DNA of 5,620 bases. Origin: Caulobacteraceae bacterium. GTDB taxonomy: Bacteria > Pseudomonadota > Alphaproteobacteria > Caulobacterales > Caulobacteraceae. The notes under the pieces were generated by a model. It had not been told where the DNA came from, searched no databases, and saw only the letters and a program-made list of their open reading frames with translations. Both the position numbers and the translations under genes were made by a program. Below are positions 1-5,379 of this stretch, piece after piece. The DNA lies in contig CANJYY010000199.1 of the NCBI GenBank assembly GCA_947479185.1, positions 1 to 5,620 of the forward strand, in the 5' to 3' direction. Every line of letters begins with the position of its first letter. The stretch's first letter is position 1.

Positions 1-377
1 ACGAGAAGTTCTGGGGCGAGCTGTGCGCCCTGATCGGCCGACCCGACCTGGCCGCCGATCCGCGCTTCGCCACTCTGGCCGACCGGGCGCGCAACCTGCC
101 GGCCCTGACCGAGGCGCTCGACGCCCTGTTCGCTTCGGCGCCGACCGCCCACTGGAGCGCCCTGTTCGCCGGCCGCGTCCCGTTCGGCCCGGTCAACGAC
201 GTCTTTCAGGCGCTCGACAATCCGTTCGTCACCGAGGTCGGCATGCGCGACGTGGTCGAGCACCCCGACCGGCCCCAGGGCCTGCATATGCTGGCCGCCC
301 CGCTGAAAATCGACGGCGCGCGCATGCCGGGGATGCGGTCGCCGAAGCTCGGCGAGCACACCGACGAGCTGCTCTGA
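1..377 (+). CDS. Family III (CaiB/BaiF-type) CoA-transferase, C-terminal part, 5' end outside window
   Basis: The reading frame enters from the left edge in frame 3 (first full codon at 3) and ends at TGA 375-377, giving 124 visible residues. The visible part matches the C-terminal region of formyl-CoA/carnitine-type CoA-transferases. It opens with EKFWGELCALIGRPDLAADP and RFATLADR, has FGPVND near the middle, where family members carry PxGPVN, and closes with PKLGEHTDELL, the usual PxLGEHT-EVL ending. Family members move CoA between carboxylic acids through an aspartyl-CoA intermediate. The catalytic Asp lies in the N-terminal part, outside the window, so activity and substrate cannot be judged. 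The gene converges on purC with only 7 bp between the stop codons, leaving no room for a separate terminator. The family call is firm; the substrate is unknown. Confidence 0.88.
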   Translation, partial: EKFWGELCALIGRPDLAADPRFATLADRARNLPALTEALDALFASAPTAHWSALFAGRVPFGPVNDVFQALDNPFVTEVGMRDVVEHPDRPQGLHMLAAPLKIDGARMPGMRSPKLGEHTDELL

Positions 378-384
378 TCGCGGG

Positions 385-1311
385 TCAGACCGTCAGGTCG
401 TCGCCGGTCATCCGCCGGTAGAGCTCCAGGTATCGCGTCGAGGTCGCCGCCACGACGGCGTCCGGCAGCGGGGGCGGCGGCGCCTCGCCGTTCCAGCGGC
501 CGGCGGCGCGCTCGGCGTCGAGGTAGTCGCGCAGCGGCTGCTTGTCGAAGCTGGGCGGAGTCTCGCCGACCGACCAGCCCGCGGCGGGCCAGTAGCGCGA
601 ACTGTCGGGCGTCATGACCTCGTCGATCAGCACCGCCCGGCCCTGCGCGTCTCGGCCGAACTCGAACTTGGTATCGGCCAGGATCAGGCCGCGCTCCGCC
701 GCCAGCGCCCGGCCGGTTTCGTAGACGGTGCGGCTCAGGGCCTCCAGCTCGGCGGCCAGGTCGGCGCCGACGTCCGCGGCCATCCGCGCGATGGAGATGT
801 TTTCGTCGTGGCCGGTCTCGGCCTTGGTCGCGGGGCTGAACACCGGCGGATCGAGCCGCTCGCTCTTGCGCAGCCCCGCCGGCAGCGGCTCGCCCGCCAG
901 GGTGCCGGTTTCGGAGTATTCCTTCCAGGCCGAGCCGGAGAGATAGCCGCGCACGACGCACTCCACCGGAACGACCGTCACGCGGCGACAGAGCATGGCC
1001 CGGCCAACGAGGGTCGCGCGATGCGCCGCCAGCGCCGGGGCGGCGGCGATGATCTCGTCCGGGTCGACCGACAGCATGTGGTGGCGAACCACGGCGTCCA
1101 GCCGACGGAACCACCAGGCGCTCAGCTGGGTCAGCACCGCGCCCTTCATCGGCACGGGCTCGGCCATCACCACGTCGAAGGCGCTGACCCGGTCGGTGGC
1201 GATCAGCAGCAGCTGGTCGTCGCCGACGGCGTAGATGTCGCGCACCTTGCCCCGGCCGATGAGGTCCAGCGGCAGGTCGCTGCGGGTCAGAAGTGTCATT
1301 GTGGCGCTCAC
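385..1311 (-). CDS. purC: Phosphoribosylaminoimidazole-succinocarboxamide synthase (SAICAR synthetase), long form
   Basis: PurC joins aspartate to carboxyaminoimidazole ribotide using ATP, a cytosolic step of de novo purine synthesis. The 308 residues carry the family signatures in order: GRGKVRDIY (19-27) in the ATP-binding loop, [11 protein letters not shown] (38-48), [19 protein letters not shown] (114-132), [15 protein letters not shown] (159-173), DTKFEFG (213-219) and [13 protein letters not shown] (229-241). The length of about 300 residues and the SGSAWKEY and DSSRYW blocks match the long, yeast Ade1-like type; the short bacterial enzyme has about 240 residues. I chose GTG 1311 because GGAG (1324-1321) lies 9 bases upstream. 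TTG 1317 is too close to that site, and ATG 1299 has only a weak GTGAG. The gene begins 2 bases after the stop of the upstream CoA-hydrolase gene, so translational coupling is likely. Confidence 0.95.
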   Translation of the reverse strand: MSATMTLLTRSDLPLDLIGRGKVRDIYAVGDDQLLLIATDRVSAFDVVMAEPVPMKGAVLTQLSAWWFRRLDAVVRHHMLSVDPDEIIAAAPALAAHRATLVGRAMLCRRVTVVPVECVVRGYLSGSAWKEYSETGTLAGEPLPAGLRKSERLDPPVFSPATKAETGHDENISIARMAADVGADLAAELEALSRTVYETGRALAAERGLILADTKFEFGRDAQGRAVLIDEVMTPDSSRYWPAAGWSVGETPPSFDKQPLRDYLDAERAAGRWNGEAPPPPLPDAVVAATSTRYLELYRRMTGDDLTV

Positions 1312-1324
1312 GGTCAAAGGCTCC
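1309..1324 (-). promoter_or_regulatory. purC: Ribosome binding site and GTG start of purC
   Basis: GGAG at 1324-1321 stands 9 bases before GTG 1311. It lies within the last codons of the upstream gene, whose stop is 1316-1314. This spacing favours GTG 1311 over TTG 1317 (3 bases away) and ATG 1299 (21 bases away), and it fits reinitiation by ribosomes finishing the upstream gene. Confidence 0.6.
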
Positions 1325-2564
1325 GCCGGATAACCGCCCAGCTGTCGGCGAGTCCATCCCGGTGCACGGGATCGGCCACGCCGATCAGCGCCTCGGCCCG
1401 GCCGTCGAGGGTCAGGCCGCGCAGGTCGGCGACGCCGTGCTCGGTGATCACCAGTCCCACATCGGCGCGCGGCACGGAGACCGCCGTCGGCGGCAGGCGC
1501 GGCACGATGCGGCTGATCTCGCCGCGCTTGGCGCTGGCCGGCAGGGCGAGGATCGGCAGGCCGCCTTTCGACAGCCGCGCCCCGCGCAGGAAGTCGGTCA
1601 GCCCGCCGACGCCGCTGATCTGGCGACCGTCCTGGAACTCGGCGTTGGCCTGGCCGAACAGGTCGATCTCGATCGCCGAATTGACCGCCACCAGCCGGGG
1701 AATCTCGGCCAGCACGCGGATGTCGTGCGTCACATTCGAGGGTTCGAAGCGGATGCGGCTGTCGGACCCGCAGCGGTCGTAGAGCGCCCGCGACCCGGCC
1801 GCGAGACCCGTCACCACCTCGGTCAGGGCCCCGGAGTCGAGCACCGGCAGCAGCGGATCTGTGACCATGCCGGAGAAGATCTTCAGCCCCCGCATGCCCT
1901 CCAGCGCCGCCAGGGCGGCGATACCGGCCTTGCCGACGCCGAACTGTACGCTGGCGCCGTCGGGCATGATCGCCTGCAGATGACGCTTGATCGCCTCGAA
2001 TGCCGGATCGAGGGCGCCGGTGTCATAGGTCAGCAGATCGCGCGGGGCGTCGGCGACAACGTCGAAGGCCGCCAGCGGCCAGACGGGCCCCTGCACGCGC
2101 GGCATGGCCGGATTGACCAGGGCGACCTTGAAGACGTCCCGGGCCATGACGGCCGGGGCCAGGTCACTGGCGACGCCGAGCGAGACGTTGCCGTCGGCGT
2201 CCGGCTCGCTGACGTGGAACACCGCCGCGTCGAGCGGCGTCTCGCCCAGCCAGCCGTAGGCCTGGAACCAGGTCATCGGCCGCAGGGCGAACCGACCCGC
2301 CTCGAAACTCGGCCGCCAGTCGCCGGACATGAACGTCCCCTCCGACCGCGCCGTCTCATGCAGACCGGCCCAGTCGGTGCGGTTGATGCCCGGAACAGGC
2401 GCGCCGACGAAGGTCAGGCCGGCCGCCAGCTCGGGCCGTTCCCGCCAGGCGTCGAGCAACGCCAGCGGCTCGCCGGCGCCGCCGGTGATGAACACTCTGC
2501 CGCCCGCCGGATTCAACTGGCGGGTGATCAATTCGGCGGTCATGTCGACTGTAAGGCGAATCAC
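1314..2564 (-). CDS. Acetyl-CoA hydrolase/CoA-transferase family protein (family I, Cat1/4-hydroxybutyrate CoA-transferase-like)
   Basis: The 416 residues fit the usual length of about 420-430 for this family, which hydrolyses acyl-CoA or transfers CoA to another acid through a glutamyl-CoA intermediate. The diagnostic block is [16 protein letters not shown] (294-309), whose Glu299 aligns with the catalytic glutamate of family I transferases. It is followed by [20 protein letters not shown] (313-332), which supplies the Gly-rich oxyanion loop, and by the C-terminal signature EHGVADLRG (375-383). An N-terminal Gly-rich strand ([11 protein letters not shown], 23-33) is also typical. The GTG start at 2564 has only a weak GAGA upstream; ATG 2543 is an alternative with no clear ribosome site. 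The gene comes before purC, and its TGA (1316-1314) abuts the purC start region. Hydrolase or transferase, and the acyl substrate, cannot be decided from sequence. Confidence 0.9.
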   Translation of the reverse strand: MIRLTVDMTAELITRQLNPAGGRVFITGGAGEPLALLDAWRERPELAAGLTFVGAPVPGINRTDWAGLHETARSEGTFMSGDWRPSFEAGRFALRPMTWFQAYGWLGETPLDAAVFHVSEPDADGNVSLGVASDLAPAVMARDVFKVALVNPAMPRVQGPVWPLAAFDVVADAPRDLLTYDTGALDPAFEAIKRHLQAIMPDGASVQFGVGKAGIAALAALEGMRGLKIFSGMVTDPLLPVLDSGALTEVVTGLAAGSRALYDRCGSDSRIRFEPSNVTHDIRVLAEIPRLVAVNSAIEIDLFGQANAEFQDGRQISGVGGLTDFLRGARLSKGGLPILALPASAKRGEISRIVPRLPPTAVSVPRADVGLVITEHGVADLRGLTLDGRAEALIGVADPVHRDGLADSWAVIRRSL

Positions 2565-2655
2565 GTCATTCTCGGTTCAGATGACGCCTGCAACTGTATG
2601 CGGCGCCTGTGTGTTCAGTGGTTGAATACTTGGCCCCGAAAGGACCATCAGCGTC
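2565..2655. other. Divergent intergenic region, promoters expected but not resolved
   Basis: These 91 bases separate the CoA-hydrolase gene (minus) from the small membrane-protein gene (plus) and are visibly richer in A/T than the flanking genes, as expected for promoter DNA. I could not find a convincing -35/-10 pair with proper spacing on either strand. An AAAGGA at 2639-2644 ends 11 bases before the ATG at 2656 and probably acts as its ribosome site, though the spacing is long. Confidence 0.4.
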
Positions 2656-2772
2656 ATGCGCGCCGCAGTCGATCACCCCTACGACGTCCTCAAGCCCTTC
2701 CTGTGGGTCGCCGGCATCGCCTTCGCGAGCGGCTTCCTCGGCTACGTGGGCCTGCACGGCATCCCGGCCTAG
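2656..2772 (+). CDS. 38-residue single-span membrane microprotein, function unknown
   Basis: ATG 2656 opens a 38-codon frame ending in TAG 2770-2772. The product begins [15 protein letters not shown], a short polar N-terminus with an Asp-His-Pro-Tyr-Asp motif and Lys-Pro. It continues with one hydrophobic segment from about residue 15 to 33 ([18 protein letters not shown]) containing small-residue spacing (AxxxSG, GFLGY) of the kind used in helix packing, and ends HGIPA. By my count 35 of the 37 codons after the start end in G or C, matching the neighbouring genes and strongly favouring real coding. AGGA at 2641-2644 is a plausible ribosome site. I do not recognise a named family and assign no function. 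It diverges from the CoA-hydrolase gene and its stop codon overlaps that of dut on the other strand. Confidence 0.75.
   Translation: MRAAVDHPYDVLKPFLWVAGIAFASGFLGYVGLHGIPA
2769..2772. other. Shared palindromic stop, CTAG, for two convergent genes
   Basis: CTAG reads TAG on both strands: 2770-2772 is the stop of the microprotein gene (plus) and 2771-2769 is the stop of dut (minus). The two coding regions overlap by exactly these four bases. No hairpin terminator can sit between them, so any 3' end formation must occur inside the opposite gene. Confidence 0.75.
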
Positions 2773-3224
2773 CCTGCCCCGGTCGAGCCGAACCCGCCCG
2801 CGCCCCGCGCGGTCTCGTCGAGGCTCGTCACCGCCCGCCAGCTCGCCGCCGCCACTGGCGCGATGACCAGTTGGGCGATCCGGTCGCCCCTGCGGATGAC
2901 GAAGTCCTCTTCCCCCAGATTGATCAGAATGACCTTCACCTCGCCGCGGTAGTCCGCGTCGATCGTGCCGGGCGTGTTGAGGCAGGTGATCCCGGCCTTG
3001 ACCGCCAGGCCCGAGCGCGGCCGCACCTGGGCCTCGAACCCGGCCGGCACGGCGAACGACAGGCCGGTCGGGACCATCGCCCGCGCCATCGGCTTGAGCG
3101 TCATCGGCGCGTCGTCGGCCACGGCCGCGCGCAGATCCATGCCGGCGGCCAGCGGCGTCTCATAGGCCGGCAGCGGTAGCCCCTCGGCGTGGGGCAGCTG
3201 GACGACGGGGATAACTGGAGTCAC
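2769..3224 (-). CDS. dut: Deoxyuridine 5'-triphosphate nucleotidohydrolase (dUTPase)
   Basis: dUTPase cleaves dUTP to dUMP and pyrophosphate. This keeps uracil out of DNA and feeds thymidylate synthesis; the enzyme is a cytosolic homotrimer. All five conserved motifs are present in the 151 residues, a normal length. They are AGMDLRA (27-33), RPRSGLA (68-74), [14 protein letters not shown] (83-96, with catalytic Asp89), [10 protein letters not shown] (111-120) and the Gly-rich C-terminal arm [10 protein letters not shown] (140-149), whose Phe stacks on the uracil base. The start is GTG 3224, overlapping the coaBC stop as GTGA, with AAGG (3235-3232) 7 bases upstream inside coaBC. Coupled translation from coaBC is therefore likely, and coaBC-dut is a recurrent pair in proteobacteria. 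The TAG stop overlaps the stop of the facing microprotein gene. Confidence 0.97.
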   Translation of the reverse strand: MTPVIPVVQLPHAEGLPLPAYETPLAAGMDLRAAVADDAPMTLKPMARAMVPTGLSFAVPAGFEAQVRPRSGLAVKAGITCLNTPGTIDADYRGEVKVILINLGEEDFVIRRGDRIAQLVIAPVAAASWRAVTSLDETARGAGGFGSTGAG

Positions 3225-4432
3225 GTCAAAGCCTTCGCGATACGGGCGGCCAGATCGGCGGCCACCTGGTCCTTGTGGGCGCGGTCCCAGCGCTCGATCC
3301 CCTCGCGGGTGATCAGCAGCACCGCGTTCTCTTCGCCGCCCATGACGCCCGGCTCTGTCACGTCATTGGCGATGATCCAGTCGCAGCCCTTGCGGGCCAG
3401 CTTGGCCCGGGCGTGCGCCTCGACGTCGTTGGTCTCGGCGGCGAACCCGACCACCAGGGTCGGACGGGCCGGACCGGAGGCGGCGAGGGTCGCCAGGATG
3501 TCGGGGTTCTCGACCAGGGTCAGGGTTGGCGGGCCGTCCTTGCCCTTCTTCAGCTTGAGGCCGAACGCCTCGTCGGGGCGCCAGTCGGCCACGGCCGCGA
3601 CACAGACCGCCGCATCGGCCGGCAGCGCCGCCTGGGTCGCCGCCAGCATGTCGCGCGCGGATTCCACGTCGACCCGGTCAACGCCCGCCGGGGTCGGCAG
3701 GCTGACGGGCCCGGACACCAGCGTCACGCGGGCGCCCAGCTTCGCCAGGGCGCCGGCGATGGCGTAGCCCTGACGGCCGCTCGAGCGGTTGGTCAGCAGC
3801 CGCACGGGATCGAGCGCCTCGGCCGTGGGCCCGGCCGTCACCAGCACATGTCTGCCCGACAGGGGCCTACCGGCTAAAGGGCCGGCGGCGGGCCCCTCCA
3901 GCAGGCCCATGATCGCCTCGAAGATCGCCTCGGGCTCGGCCATCCGGCCGTAGCCGAACTCGCCGCAGGCCATGGCCCCTTCGTCGGGCCCGACGACGTG
4001 AACGCCGTCGCCCTTGAGAGTCGCGAGATTCCGCTGCGTGGCGGGATGGTCCCACATGCGCACGTTCATCGCCGGGGCCATCAGCACCGGCTTGTCGGTC
4101 GCCAGCAGGGTGGTGGAGGCCAGATCCCCGGCCAGGCCATGGGCGGCCTTGGCCATCAGGTCCGCCGTCGCCGGGGCCACGACCACCAGGTCGGCCGAGC
4201 GGCTGAGCTCGATATGGCCCATCTCCGCCTCGTCGGTCAGGGAGAACAGCTCGCTGTAGACCTTGTCCTCGGCGAGGGCCGACAGGGACAGCGGGGTGAC
4301 GAACTGCGCACCCGCGGCGGTCAGGATCGGCCGCACGGCGACGCCCGCCTTGCGCAGCAGGCGTGTCAGCGCCAGCGCCTTGTAGGCGGCGATGCCGCCG
4401 CCGACGATCAGCAGAACCCGCCGCCCAGCCAA
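3221..4432 (-). CDS. coaBC: Bifunctional phosphopantothenoylcysteine decarboxylase / phosphopantothenate-cysteine ligase
   Basis: CoaBC joins cysteine to 4'-phosphopantothenate (CoaB, CTP-dependent) and decarboxylates the product with FMN (CoaC), giving 4'-phosphopantetheine for CoA. From the TTG at 4432 the protein has 403 residues, like the usual length of about 400. CoaC half: VGGGIAAYK (10-18), [20 protein letters not shown] (72-91, catalytic His73), PAMN (120-123) and [10 protein letters not shown] (155-164, catalytic Cys156). CoaB half: [14 protein letters not shown] (198-211), NRSSG (215-219), AAVADWRP (279-286), KLKK (293-296), ENPDILA (308-314) and VGFAAET (328-334). TTG 4432 has GGAG (4444-4441) 8 bases upstream. 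An alternative TTG at 4546 would add 38 residues but has no ribosome site, and that extension would cover the likely promoter. No in-frame ATG or GTG precedes the core. The gene overlaps dut by four bases. Confidence 0.95.
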   Translation of the reverse strand: MAGRRVLLIVGGGIAAYKALALTRLLRKAGVAVRPILTAAGAQFVTPLSLSALAEDKVYSELFSLTDEAEMGHIELSRSADLVVVAPATADLMAKAAHGLAGDLASTTLLATDKPVLMAPAMNVRMWDHPATQRNLATLKGDGVHVVGPDEGAMACGEFGYGRMAEPEAIFEAIMGLLEGPAAGPLAGRPLSGRHVLVTAGPTAEALDPVRLLTNRSSGRQGYAIAGALAKLGARVTLVSGPVSLPTPAGVDRVDVESARDMLAATQAALPADAAVCVAAVADWRPDEAFGLKLKKGKDGPPTLTLVENPDILATLAASGPARPTLVVGFAAETNDVEAHARAKLARKGCDWIIANDVTEPGVMGGEENAVLLITREGIERWDRAHKDQVAADLAARIAKALT

Positions 4433-4444
4433 ACCCGCGTCTCC
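4430..4444 (-). promoter_or_regulatory. coaBC: Ribosome binding site deciding the TTG start of coaBC
   Basis: GGAG at 4444-4441 is followed by 8 bases and TTG 4432-4430. This is the only start upstream of the conserved GGGIAAYK core that has a well-placed ribosome site, and it gives a protein of normal family length. Confidence 0.55.
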
Positions 4445-4468
4445 GTCAGCGCCGTGAAAACCAGCCGC

Positions 4469-4497
4469 TGCATACGACGCCGCGACCGCTTGACCAA
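4469..4497 (-). promoter_or_regulatory. Candidate sigma-70-type promoter for coaBC-dut
   Basis: On the minus strand TTGGTC (4497-4492) and TATGCA (4474-4469) are separated by 17 bases, giving a predicted transcription start about 30 bases before the TTG at 4432. This is a match by eye to a general consensus only. It lies inside the optional N-terminal extension of coaBC, so it would be meaningful only if the shorter start is used. Confidence 0.35.
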
Positions 4498-4520
4498 TCC
4501 CGAAACCCGTGTTCTTGATA
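4490..4520 (+). promoter_or_regulatory. Candidate promoter for the lipoprotein gene, -35 overlapping the divergent one
   Basis: On the plus strand TTGACC (4490-4495) is followed after 19 bases by TTGATA (4515-4520), which would place transcription start about 30 bases before the ATG at 4561. The long spacer makes it weak. The -35 hexamer shares six bases (4490-4497, TTGACCAA) with the minus-strand -35 proposed for coaBC, so polymerase could occupy only one direction at a time. Confidence 0.25.
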
Positions 4521-4560
4521 TGTTCAATTACACGCTGGGATAGCAACAGGGGTTGTGGTC

Positions 4561-5097
4561 ATGGTGAGATTGTTTCGGGCTTCATCGCTGGCGCTTCTGG
4601 CCGCGGCGCTCCTGGCCGGCTGCGATGGCGGCGCTTCGGCCGTGCCGGTGCATCAGGCGACGGCCGGCGACGCCGTTCCGGCCGTAGCGGAGGGCGCCTA
4701 CGCCCCCGCACGGGCCGCGGAAGCGCGCGTCGAGCCGGTCCGGCGGATCGACGGCAAGCCGATGTGGTCGGCCAGCCGCCGCTTCACGGCCGCGCAGAAC
4801 GCCGAGCGCAACTTCAGGCGCAACGGCGCGGACTTCGACGCGGCGACGCTCGACGCCTATGTGCACAAGGCGCACGCCTTCGTATCGAAACCGCCGCGCG
4901 GGGCTCAGACGCTGACGCGCAAGAACGGCGACACCCTGATCTATGATCCGGCCGGCAACGTCTTCGTCGTCGCCACCCGCGACGGCGCGCCCCGCACCAT
5001 GTTCAAGCCCGACGACGGGGCCGACTACTGGACGCGGGTCAAGGCGCGCGAAGCCGAAGGCGGGGCGCAGCGGTCACGGTCGCGGGACGACGGGTAG
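4561..5097 (+). CDS. Lipoprotein with a polymorphic-toxin-like (RNase-type) C-terminal domain
   Basis: ATG 4561 has an ideal AGGGG (4548-4552) 8 bases upstream, giving 178 residues; GTG 4555 is too close to that site. Residues 1-20 form a lipoprotein signal (basic MVRLFR, then a Leu/Ala core) ending in the lipobox LLAGC, with Cys21 as the lipid anchor and Asp22 after it. A low-complexity Ala/Pro/Gly linker runs to about 65. The C-terminal domain (about 78-158) contains NFRRNGADFDAATLDAY (84-100), KNGDTLIYDPAGNVFVV (121-137) and DGAPRTMFKPDDGADYW (141-157). This order resembles C-terminal ribonuclease-type domains of Rhs/CDI toxins, where the first block usually reads FxxHGxxF; here Asn88 stands in the His position. 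I infer a shared fold, not activity. No immunity-like gene adjoins. It lies in opposite orientation between the ubiB-like gene and coaBC. The role is unknown. Confidence 0.85.
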   Translation: MVRLFRASSLALLAAALLAGCDGGASAVPVHQATAGDAVPAVAEGAYAPARAAEARVEPVRRIDGKPMWSASRRFTAAQNAERNFRRNGADFDAATLDAYVHKAHAFVSKPPRGAQTLTRKNGDTLIYDPAGNVFVVATRDGAPRTMFKPDDGADYWTRVKAREAEGGAQRSRSRDDG

Positions 5098-5128
5098 CCG
5101 GGCCAAACTGGTCGCGGTCGCCCCGTCA

Positions 5129-5149
5129 TCCTCGCGCTTGTCGCGAGGA
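5129..5149. repeat. REP-like hairpin, possible 3'-end structure of the lipoprotein transcript
   Basis: TCCTCGCG (5129-5136) pairs perfectly with CGCGAGGA (5142-5149) around a CTTGT loop, an 8-bp GC-rich stem 31 bases after the lipoprotein stop. No T-run follows, so it is not a classical intrinsic terminator. The surrounding GTCATCCTCG-CTTGTC-CGAGGA pattern is like dispersed intergenic palindromes I associate with alphaproteobacterial genomes. That link is from memory and rests on one copy in this window. Confidence 0.55.
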
Positions 5150-5246
5150 CCCATGAACACCGGGGCGCGAGGTTGGGCGCCGGAGAGCCTTCGGCGGACC
5201 GCCCCTGATGTCTTGACGGCCGGTGGTGCTCCGGCGGGCGACCTGC

Positions 5247-5299
5247 TCAAGGGCCGCTTCGCGGCCGCGAAGCGGCGGCCCCGCAGGGGCCGTCCTTGA
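5247..5299. repeat. Three-way-junction palindromic element (24-bp perfect palindrome plus hairpin in an outer stem)
   Basis: Bases 5253-5276 form a perfect 24-bp palindrome centred on GCGGCCGC. Immediately after, GGCCCC (5277-5282) pairs with GGGGCC (5286-5291) around GCA. Both are enclosed by TCAAGG (5247-5252) pairing with CCTTGA (5294-5299). All but about five of the 53 bases can pair in a two-armed, stemmed structure. It could act as a bidirectional transcription end for the two convergent genes or be a mobile REP/BIME-like repeat; one copy cannot decide. No T-tract flanks it. Confidence 0.6.
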
Positions 5300-5379
5300 C
5301 CAGGGCGACCGTCCGGGGCTCAAATTCCATCAAGGCCAAAGGGCGTTTCTGCATCCCGACTGGAGATCGAGCCCGCCCG

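Larger units (their letters stand above)
5098..5379. other. Convergent intergenic region without genes, rich in inverted repeats
   Basis: These 282 bases lie between the ends of the lipoprotein gene (plus) and the ubiB-like gene (minus). I find no credible gene on either strand; short open frames here run through palindromes and lack ribosome sites. The region holds a hairpin at 5129-5149, a possible long-range pairing of 5162-5167 with 5200-5205 (GGGGCG/CGCCCC), and a compact structured element at 5247-5299. About 80 bases (5300-5379) show nothing recognisable beyond a lower G/C stretch around 5318-5350. Confidence 0.6.

Noticed and set aside
1..2564. A possible joint CoA-metabolism cluster made of the family III CoA-transferase, the CoA hydrolase and coaBC.
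   Set aside because: The genes lie in different transcription units and orientations, with purC and dut interspersed; shared CoA chemistry alone does not support a pathway.
2614..2626. Inverted repeat TTCA-N5-TGAA in the divergent gap, similar in form to TTGA-N5-TCAA at 4515-4527, considered as operators of one regulator.
   Set aside because: Arms are only four bases and the two sites differ in sequence; this is within chance in A/T-richer promoter DNA.
1293..3179. A 628-codon plus-strand open frame opposite the CoA-hydrolase, microprotein and dut genes.
   Set aside because: It is a G/C-driven shadow: very rich in Arg, Gly, Ala, His and Gln, with no recognisable domain, and opposite genes with clear family motifs.
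4943..5299. A 118-codon plus-strand frame overlapping the end of the lipoprotein gene and the repeat region.
   Set aside because: Out of frame with the lipoprotein, low-complexity Arg/Pro/Ala composition, and it runs through the hairpins; not coding.
5296..5325. TTGACC followed by CAAATT-like bases, considered as a plus-strand promoter.
   Set aside because: No plus-strand gene follows within the window, and TTGACC is part of the outer stem of the palindromic element.
5247..5354. A 35-codon minus-strand frame starting ATG 5354 (MQKRPLALMEFEP...).
   Set aside because: No ribosome site, and its second half is entirely the palindromic element, so the protein would be an accident of the repeat. 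It might recur wherever the repeat does, which is worth knowing but not evidence of a gene.
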